Part shown: piece after piece, positions 7,162 through 12,895 of the stretch
How positions within the stretch are numbered: position 1 is the stretch's first letter
Layout of the letters: each line of letters starts with the position of its first letter
Source of the DNA: an uncultured Ignavibacteria bacterium
GTDB lineage: Bacteria > Bacteroidota > Ignavibacteria > Ignavibacteriales > Melioribacteraceae
Direction of reading: 5' to 3'
DNA length: 12,895 bases
Assembly (NCBI GenBank): GCA_937930275.1
Contig: CALGLM010000008.1
Span: 1-12,895, forward strand
Notes under the pieces: generated by a model
What the model was told of the DNA's origin: nothing
What the model saw: the letters and a program-made list of their open reading frames with translations, nothing else
The model's database searches: none
Translations under genes and position numbers: made by a program

Positions 7162-8607
7162 TTAATTAATAACACCGTTAAATATCTTTTTATAATTATT
7201 ACTTAGCAAACTGTAACACTCAAAAACTGTTTCTTCCGTAGTCCTTAATCCGGATATTACTACACGTATAATAAATTTACCGTTTATTACGGTATGCGAT
7301 AAAAACACTTTACCCGTATTATTTACTTCTTCCATTAATAAAGCATTAAATTTATTTAATTTTTCCAAATCTGTTTCATTTTTACTTTTTGCCGCAATAC
7401 AAATTGTAGATAATGTAACGGGAGCAATTATTTCAAAATTTTCGTCTTTATTAATTAAGTCTTCAAACATTTTAGCTAATCTAAAATGTTCTTTTATCCT
7501 ATTTTTTATTCCTTCTACTCCAAAATAACTAATAATAAACCAAAGTTTTAATGCTCTAAACCTTCTGCCTAACTGAATTCCGTAATCCATAAAATTTGTT
7601 ACTTGGTCATCAACATTTGTACGTAAATATTCCGGAATAATTGAAAAAGCATCCTTTAATATTTTTTTATCCTTTATGTAAAGCAAACTTAAATCAACCG
7701 GAGTAAACATCCACTTATGAGGATTAATGACAACAGAATCGACATAATCAATATATTTAAATAAAAATTTATATTCATCAGTAATTGCAGCAATTCCTGC
7801 ATGGGCAGCATCCGTATGAATCCATATGTCGTAATCTTTTACTATTTCATAAACACCTTTAACGTCATCAATTGAAGTTACGCTTGTTGTTCCAATAGCA
7901 GGCACAACAGCCATCGGAATTAAACCGGCGGCAACATCCTTTTTAATAGTTTCATCAAGCTTCTCCAAATCCATTTCAAATCTTTTGTTGGTTGAAATTT
8001 TTCTTACCTTTCTTACTCCTAACGCTAAACAAGCTTTTTCAACCGAGGAATGTGCGTGTTCGGAACAATAAACAGTAAATGTATTTATATTTAAATCGTG
8101 ATTATTGTATTTTTGGAACACTTTTTCGCGGGCAGCAGCTAATCCGTGGAAAGTGCTTACGGAAGCCGTATCATATATTATTCCCCAAAAGCTTTCGGGA
8201 AGTCCGAGCATTTGTCTCATCCAATCAATTACGACAATTTCCAATTCCGTATTAATAGGAGAAGATTTCCAAACCATTCCGTTTGTATTTAAGGCAGCAG
8301 AAAGGAATTCGGCTAAAATACCGGGAGCAGATGAAGTTGAATTGAAATATGCCATAAACCCCGGATGATTCCAATGTGTTGCATTTTTTAATATTTTATC
8401 ATCAACTGAATCCAATAATTTATTAAAATCCACAGGAAATTTAGGCGGGGTTTCGGAAAACATTTTTATACATTCTCCCGGTTTTACGTTCGGTAAAACC
8501 GAGTAGTCGCTAATATTATCCAAATAAGTTGCAATTATTGACACAAGTTTATCGGCAAAAACCTTAAATTCCGAAACAGGCATATCGCCTAAATTAAGAT
8601 TATTCAT
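7162..8607 (-). CDS. aromatic-L-amino-acid decarboxylase (PLP-dependent, group II)
   Basis: The 481-residue length and motif order match animal and bacterial aromatic amino acid decarboxylases. The N-terminal part has HWNHPGFMAYF (78-88) and SSPINTELE (115-123). SEHAHSSVEKA (182-192) supplies the cofactor-stacking His186, HTDAAHAG (264-271) supplies Asp266, which contacts the pyridine nitrogen, and NPHKW (295-299) supplies the cofactor-binding Lys298. DYGIQLGRRFRALKLWF (341-357) is a signature of the family. In the mobile loop, PEYLRTN keeps a tyrosine (Tyr327) at the place where decarboxylases have Tyr and the related aldehyde synthases have Phe, so decarboxylation is expected. The product would be tyramine, phenethylamine or tryptamine; the substrate cannot be fixed from sequence. 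TTAGGTA lies 7-14 bases before the ATG. It is transcribed away from the aromatic-biosynthesis fusion gene, 112 bases apart. Confidence 0.92.
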   Translation of the reverse strand: MNNLNLGDMPVSEFKVFADKLVSIIATYLDNISDYSVLPNVKPGECIKMFSETPPKFPVDFNKLLDSVDDKILKNATHWNHPGFMAYFNSTSSAPGILAEFLSAALNTNGMVWKSSPINTELEIVVIDWMRQMLGLPESFWGIIYDTASVSTFHGLAAAREKVFQKYNNHDLNINTFTVYCSEHAHSSVEKACLALGVRKVRKISTNKRFEMDLEKLDETIKKDVAAGLIPMAVVPAIGTTSVTSIDDVKGVYEIVKDYDIWIHTDAAHAGIAAITDEYKFLFKYIDYVDSVVINPHKWMFTPVDLSLLYIKDKKILKDAFSIIPEYLRTNVDDQVTNFMDYGIQLGRRFRALKLWFIISYFGVEGIKNRIKEHFRLAKMFEDLINKDENFEIIAPVTLSTICIAAKSKNETDLEKLNKFNALLMEEVNNTGKVFLSHTVINGKFIIRVVISGLRTTEETVFECYSLLSNNYKKIFNGVIN

Positions 8608-8654
8608 TTTTATACCTAAATAATTATTTATAATTATGCATATTTATTTATTAA

Positions 8655-8689
8655 GCAATTTAATCTAATAAAAAATATTATTAAATTGC
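8655..8689. promoter_or_regulatory. 10-base perfect inverted repeat between the decarboxylase and the aromatic fusion gene
   Basis: GCAATTTAAT (8655-8664) is repeated inverted as ATTAAATTGC (8680-8689). In the spacer, AATA and TATT can extend the stem to 14 pairs with a two-base bulge and an A5 loop. It lies 30 bases before the fusion start and 47 bases before the decarboxylase start. It may be an operator for a dimeric regulator acting on both genes, or a hairpin in the leader of one of them. No leader peptide was seen. Confidence 0.5.
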
Positions 8690-8719
8690 AGGTCAAAAAT
8701 TAAACATATTAGGTAACAC

Positions 8720-10762
8720 ATGAAAGAGTTAAGAGAAAAAATTAACAATATAGATGAAAATCTTTTATCTTTATTATCCGAAAGAAGAAAACTTAGCTTA
8801 GAAGTTGTAAAATATAAAGAACAAAACGATAATCCGATTAGAGATAAAGACAGAGAACAAGAACTTTTAACCGCACTTATTATAAAAGGAAAAAAGCTTG
8901 GACTTGACGCAAATTACGTAACTAAAATATTTTACGAAATTATAGATGATTCCGTACGTCTGCAAAATAGTTATTTAACAAAACTGGACGTACCCGAATA
9001 TAAAGGGAAGAGAATAATAAAAACCGCCATTCAAGGAATTGAAGGTTCTTACAGTTCTCTTGCAGCTCAAAAGTTTTTTGCCAAAGAAGAAGCCGATTTG
9101 GAATTTATAAGCAAACAAACTTTTGACGAGGTAGTTCGTGCGGTTGAAAACGGAGAAGCCGATTATGCAATGCTTCCTATTGAAAACACAACAAGCGGCG
9201 GAATTAACGAAGTTTATGATGCCCTTTTACATACTACTTTATATATAGTAGGCGAAGAAAAATTTCATGTTAAACATTGTTTAGTAGCAACCGAAGAAAC
9301 ACCTATTAACAGAATAAAAAAAATATATGCACACGTACAGGCGGTAGCACAATGCAGTAAGTTTTTAGCTACGCTTCCGCACCTTAAAATAGATTATTAC
9401 CCTGATACGGCAATGTCCGTACAAAAAATAAAAGAGGAAAACAACAACGAATTTGCAGCTATAGCAAGTGAAGAAGCAGCTAATATTTTCGGCTTAAGAA
9501 TTATAAGAACCAACATTGCCAACCAACAAGAAAATTACACCCGTTTTTTAATTGCCGCACGTAAACCGATTGATGTTGATTTACGAATACCTTGCAAAAC
9601 TTCTATTGTTATGGCTACTGATCAAAAACCAGGTTCGTTAGTTGATGCACTTCTTGTTTTTAGAAAACATCATGTAAATTTAACAAAGCTGGAATCGCGC
9701 CCTATTTTGGGAAACCCTTGGGAAGAAATGTTCTATTTGGACTTTGAAGGGAACGTAAAAGATTCCAACATTCAAGAAATGCTTGATAGTTTAGGCAGGT
9801 TTACTCGATTATTTAAGGTGCTCGGTTCGTATGTTTCGCCGGATTTAGACAGGATTAAATTGGATTTTGGAAATATACAAACCGAATACGCAGAACCGGA
9901 TTTAAATTTAGAGGAGCAAGATTTACAAGCCGAGTTAAAGCCCGAAGCAACAGCACAAAAAAAATCTAAAAAAAGCTATAAAGTTGCAAGCAGAGATTAT
10001 AAAAAAGAAGATACGATAATTAAAGTAAAAGGTTTGGAAATAGGAGGAGATTCATTTGTGGTAATTGCAGGTCCTTGCTCGGTTGAATCAAACGAACAAG
10101 TAATGCAATGTGCATCTCACCTTAAAGAAACAGGCGGACATATTTTACGCGGCGGTTGTTTTAAACCACGTACTTCCCCTTACAGCTTTCAGGGACTCGG
10201 TTTTGAGGGATTGACATATCTTACCGAAGCAGGTAAAATTTATGATATGCCTATTATTACGGAAGTGCTTGCACCGGAACAAATTACCGAAGTTGCCAAA
10301 TACAGTGATATTATTCAAATAGGTGCCCGAAACATGCAAAACTTTGCACTGCTTAAAGAAGTGGGACGCACGCATAGACCTGTTTTATTAAAAAGGGGGT
10401 TGATGTCTTCTATTGATGAATTACTTAATGCCGCCGAGTATATTTTAAGTCAGGGGAATAGGCAAGTAATTTTATGTGAACGAGGAATTCGTACTTTTGA
10501 AACAGCTACACGCAATACTTTAGATTTAAGCGCTGTTCCCGTACTTAAAGAACTTACTCATTTACCAATAATTGTTGACCCTTCCCATGCATTAGGACAG
10601 CGTAATTTAGTAATTCCTTTAGCCAAAGCAGCTAAAGTAGTTGGTGCACACGGTATTATGATTGAATTTCATCCTGATCCGGATAATGCAAAAAGTGACG
10701 GCGAACAATCTTTAACATTCGACCAGTTTTCTGATATGATGAATGAGCTAAAAAAATTATAA
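8720..10762 (+). CDS. chorismate mutase - prephenate dehydratase - ACT - DAHP synthase fusion
   Basis: This 680-residue soluble protein joins three enzymes. Residues 1-90 are an AroQ-type chorismate mutase that aligns with the E. coli PheA domain and keeps its active-site set (Arg5, Arg22, Lys33, Glu46, Gln82). Residues about 98-282 are prephenate dehydratase, with PIENTTSGG (153-161) and the catalytic TRF (274-276). Residues about 293-370 are an ACT domain with GSLV (305-308) and ESRP (325-328), the phenylalanine-binding motifs. A charged linker, 371-431, leads to a type I-beta DAHP synthase (about 432-680) with GPCSVES (451-457), [11 protein letters not shown] (482-492), DPSHA (620-624) and probable metal ligands Cys453, His623, Glu649 and Asp660. 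The chain therefore makes the first shikimate-pathway intermediate and turns chorismate into phenylpyruvate. Phenylalanine feedback through the ACT domain is expected for the dehydratase. The three-enzyme chain reads unbroken. TTAGGTA precedes the ATG. Confidence 0.95.
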   Translation: MKELREKINNIDENLLSLLSERRKLSLEVVKYKEQNDNPIRDKDREQELLTALIIKGKKLGLDANYVTKIFYEIIDDSVRLQNSYLTKLDVPEYKGKRIIKTAIQGIEGSYSSLAAQKFFAKEEADLEFISKQTFDEVVRAVENGEADYAMLPIENTTSGGINEVYDALLHTTLYIVGEEKFHVKHCLVATEETPINRIKKIYAHVQAVAQCSKFLATLPHLKIDYYPDTAMSVQKIKEENNNEFAAIASEEAANIFGLRIIRTNIANQQENYTRFLIAARKPIDVDLRIPCKTSIVMATDQKPGSLVDALLVFRKHHVNLTKLESRPILGNPWEEMFYLDFEGNVKDSNIQEMLDSLGRFTRLFKVLGSYVSPDLDRIKLDFGNIQTEYAEPDLNLEEQDLQAELKPEATAQKKSKKSYKVASRDYKKEDTIIKVKGLEIGGDSFVVIAGPCSVESNEQVMQCASHLKETGGHILRGGCFKPRTSPYSFQGLGFEGLTYLTEAGKIYDMPIITEVLAPEQITEVAKYSDIIQIGARNMQNFALLKEVGRTHRPVLLKRGLMSSIDELLNAAEYILSQGNRQVILCERGIRTFETATRNTLDLSAVPVLKELTHLPIIVDPSHALGQRNLVIPLAKAAKVVGAHGIMIEFHPDPDNAKSDGEQSLTFDQFSDMMNELKKL

Positions 10763-11296
10763 GCTTATTTTATACTGTAGATAAGTTACAAAAAAAGAAG
10801 TGTTATTATTAGTAAACGTCAATCCGTAATTAAAGCCTAATAAAAGGCTGTTTGATTGCGGATTCTTTTTATCTGTTTTTATACCGATAGCAGCACAAAA
10901 ATTAATTCCGCTGTTATAACTGCTTTCATATTCATAAGTTTTATCGTACAACAATAAATAACCGGCAGATTCTTCCAAAAAAAAATTTTCGTCAAGCTGT
11001 TGTTTTATTACCCCTGATATTGCAACACTTGCAACATATGAATGATATTTAATCGTACCTGAAGGAAAAAAATATTTATACGTTTTAGCCCACATAACTT
11101 CTGCTTTAATATCCGTATCAGCAAATACAACTGAAGGAAACTGAACTGCCCCGGCAAAAGAAAAAACCGAAATATTAGGAATATTACCGGATAAATTACC
11201 GTACCCTAACGAACCGGATACCTTTAAGCTCGAATTAGCGATTATATTTACCGCAATAAATAATAGTATAACTACAAGTTGTTTTGAAAATAACAT
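10757..11296 (-). CDS. small secreted protein, probable 8-strand outer-membrane beta-barrel
   Basis: From the ATG at 11296 the product is 179 residues: a signal peptide (MLFSKQLVVILLFIAVNIIANS), then Gly/Ser/aromatic-rich alternating strands ([56 protein letters not shown]), as in small outer-membrane barrels. A TTG start three codons earlier is possible but less likely. The start overlaps the end of the upstream cupin gene by 25 bases, so both belong to one operon with the Omp85-like gene. The last six bases overlap the end of the convergent aromatic fusion gene. I assign no specific function. Confidence 0.75.
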   Translation of the reverse strand: MLFSKQLVVILLFIAVNIIANSSLKVSGSLGYGNLSGNIPNISVFSFAGAVQFPSVVFADTDIKAEVMWAKTYKYFFPSGTIKYHSYVASVAISGVIKQQLDENFFLEESAGYLLLYDKTYEYESSYNSGINFCAAIGIKTDKKNPQSNSLLLGFNYGLTFTNNNTSFFVTYLQYKISL

Positions 11297-11604
11297 GTCA
11301 ACCAATATGTTTTGATTTTAGTATCGGTATAAATAACCTTATGTTTAACATGTGCCGGTATAATAATATAATCTCCTTCACCAAGCGTTAGAATAGATTG
11401 ATTTTCAAGTTGAATTTTTGCTGCTCCCTTTAGCAATAAAACAAATTCATCCTCATCTTGGTCATACCAAAAATTATTTTCGGTAATATTGCCAAAGCTT
11501 ATAATCCGTTCTAACCTAAAACCTTTTTCTTTTAGAATATCTTCAAAATATTCTTTAGTTAAATTTATATTTTCAGAATCGTAAATATTTTTAACTTCAA
11601 TCAT
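11272..11604 (-). CDS. small cupin-domain protein
   Basis: This 110-residue soluble protein is a single cupin barrel. The visible core is FWYDQDEDEFVLLLKGAAKI (45-64), LGEGDYIIIPAHVKHKV (73-89) and a final YWLTCYF strand. The glutamate of DEDE and the two histidines of PAHVKH lie where cupins usually bind a metal. It resembles a widespread group of stand-alone cupins of unsettled function in which this FWYDQ..E..LLLKG pattern recurs. It starts one base after the Omp85-like stop (TAATATG), with AGGAG 12 bases before its ATG inside the preceding gene, and overlaps the next gene by 25 bases. Translational coupling is likely. Whether it serves envelope biogenesis or is merely co-transcribed is unknown. 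Confidence 0.85.
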   Translation of the reverse strand: MIEVKNIYDSENINLTKEYFEDILKEKGFRLERIISFGNITENNFWYDQDEDEFVLLLKGAAKIQLENQSILTLGEGDYIIIPAHVKHKVIYTDTKIKTYWLTCYFQNNL

Positions 11605-11605
11605 A

Positions 11606-12895
11606 TTAAAAAGCTTCTCCTATACCAAGGTGAAGTTGAAAAGTATCGGACATTATTTTTTTTGTAAAAAAGCTGCTTCTGTTTTCCGGATCATAAAACT
11701 TAAAACCAAAATCTAAGCGAATAGGTGCAAAATCGGAATAATACCTTAATCCAAATCCTATTGCAACAGCCACCTCATCCAGCTGTACTTGTTCAAATTT
11801 GTTCCAAGTATTGCCAAAATCAGCAAATACTGCAGTACCAACCTGTCCTATTAATCTTAATCTGGCTTCAATTGAACCTTCTAACTGACAAAAACCTCCG
11901 GGAGTTACCCCTTTGAATAGAAATGCCTCAAAATCTTCGTTTGTTGTATTGCTTAGGTTAAAGTTAGTTTCTTGAGGAACAAGCTCGCGACTTTGCCACC
12001 CGCGTAACGAGTTGCTTCCTCCCGAATAAAATCTGCGGTTTAACGGAATTAAAGATACATCGCCCCGGTAAGCAAAAACATAACCGGCACGTAATTTAAC
12101 CCCCAATACATTTTGTTTTGAATTAAACAATGTTTGAAAAGCCGAACCTGTAAACACAGTTTTTAAATACCCTGTTGAAGATTCTTTGTAACCAAACATT
12201 TTACTAAACAAATAAGGCACTAAATTACCGTCTTCCAATATTAATGATATATTATAGCCTTCTGTAGGAAAGAAAAAGTTATCCGTATGGTTTACGCCAA
12301 AATCAAAACCTATAACTGCGTTTGTAGAACGAATACTTTTATCCGATTGAACCGATAAAAGTTGATTTACTATGGTTAAAGCAGAATCTTGATCAACATT
12401 TAGATCATTCATAATTAATGTAGTAAAAGCATCAATAATATACTGTTTTCTATAAATATATCTTGAGTGTTCCCAATTTATATATGTAGTGAACGATGTT
12501 AAAAACACCTTTCTGGGTAATTCAAAATTCAAACTAAGTTTAATTCCGTATAAAGTGGCGTTATATTCTGCTTTTCTTTTTTGAATTGTTAAGTAGTTTT
12601 CCAATTTTGTATTAATAGGTTGACCGAATAAAAAGGGTTGTTCCAAAATAGCTCGTACGTCTGCATACCCATAAACAGTTGTATCATTTAAGGAAGGATG
12701 AGTAATAAACTCTGTAATACTTTGTGCGGCTGCGGAAGTACTTAACGTAAATTTACGTGCTCCTCCCAAAAAGTTTTTGCGTATATATCCTATTCCGAAA
12801 CCCAGGTTAAAAACGTTATCTTCGTTGTTTATAATTATTTCGGGGGAAAGTTCGTGCAAAAGCCCTATATCCGTAAAAATATTAAGCGGAACTTT
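11606..12895 (-). CDS. Omp85-superfamily outer-membrane protein (BamA/TamA-like), C-terminal part (cut by window edge)
   Basis: The frame is open to the window end, giving 429 visible residues. The TTG at 12859 is not a believable start because coding sequence continues upstream of it. The visible part is a 16-strand-type surface-antigen barrel. Near its start is NLGFGIGYIRKNFLGGARKF, usual for the first strands, and near visible residue 287 is RRFYSGGSNSLRGW, holding the RGW version of the conserved loop-6 motif. Strands near the end read VGTAVFADFGNTW and APIRLDFGFKFYDP. The protein ends DTFQLHLGIGEAF with a terminal Phe, the usual insertion signal. POTRA domains are expected outside the window. 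It could be BamA, TamA or a dedicated lineage paralogue; the last fits better because a cupin and a small barrel follow rather than skp or lpx genes. Confidence 0.88.
   Translation of the reverse strand, partial: KVPLNIFTDIGLLHELSPEIIINNEDNVFNLGFGIGYIRKNFLGGARKFTLSTSAAAQSITEFITHPSLNDTTVYGYADVRAILEQPFLFGQPINTKLENYLTIQKRKAEYNATLYGIKLSLNFELPRKVFLTSFTTYINWEHSRYIYRKQYIIDAFTTLIMNDLNVDQDSALTIVNQLLSVQSDKSIRSTNAVIGFDFGVNHTDNFFFPTEGYNISLILEDGNLVPYLFSKMFGYKESSTGYLKTVFTGSAFQTLFNSKQNVLGVKLRAGYVFAYRGDVSLIPLNRRFYSGGSNSLRGWQSRELVPQETNFNLSNTTNEDFEAFLFKGVTPGGFCQLEGSIEARLRLIGQVGTAVFADFGNTWNKFEQVQLDEVAVAIGFGLRYYSDFAPIRLDFGFKFYDPENRSSFFTKKIMSDTFQLHLGIGEAF

Noticed and set aside
11297..11305. TTG start adding three residues to the small barrel protein
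   Set aside because: The ATG at 11296 begins a cleaner signal peptide; TTG is possible but not needed.
12857..12859. TTG as the start of the Omp85-like gene
   Set aside because: The frame stays open to the window edge and the barrel family always has upstream POTRA domains, so the gene is simply cut.
1..12895. tRNA, rRNA, insertion sequences or prophage genes
   Set aside because: I saw no clover-leaf sequence, transposase frame, terminal repeat pair with target duplication or phage-like gene in the window.

Overview
The window is a strongly AT-rich bacterial chromosome fragment. It carries seven complete protein genes, plus two genes cut by the window edges (a DNA methyltransferase at the left, an Omp85-type barrel at the right). 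Several traits point to a Gram-negative anaerobe or facultative anaerobe of the Bacteroidota/Ignavibacteriota (Chlorobi-related) branch: low GC, several outer-membrane beta-barrels, hardly any recognisable Shine-Dalgarno sites, a giant multiheme c-type cytochrome, and the mix of housekeeping genes. The lineage is an inference from gene style, not from a marker gene.

Layout from left to right. 1-578 (-) is the N-terminal part of a D12-class adenine-specific DNA methyltransferase. 759-5613 (+) is a two-gene operon: a secreted cytochrome with 43 CxxCH haem sites, then, one base after its stop codon, an outer-membrane beta-barrel with an N-terminal SH3-like domain. 5676-6620 (-) is a CaCA-family Na+/Ca2+ exchanger, and 6682-6951 (+) is a divergent small hypothetical gene. 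6952-7161 is an intergenic stretch with nested inverted repeats and a G-rich tract. 7162-8607 (-) is an aromatic-L-amino-acid decarboxylase. 8720-10762 (+) is a fusion of chorismate mutase, prephenate dehydratase, ACT domain and DAHP synthase. 10757-12895 (-) is an operon read leftward: Omp85/BamA-TamA-like barrel (partial), cupin, small outer-membrane protein.

Two parts deserve most attention. First, the cytochrome is built with near-mathematical regularity: one haem plus 14 three-haem units. The last twelve units group into four super-repeats of nine haems, about 222 residues each, and the non-motif histidines nearly equal the haems in number. Coupled to a barrel gene, it is a strong candidate for an extracellular electron-transfer conduit or haem wire. 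Second, the aromatic fusion puts the first enzyme of the shikimate pathway and the two enzymes committing chorismate to phenylalanine on one chain beside a single ACT sensor domain. It is transcribed divergently from an aromatic amino acid decarboxylase across a 112-base gap with a 10-base perfect inverted repeat, which suggests shared control of making and consuming aromatic amino acids.
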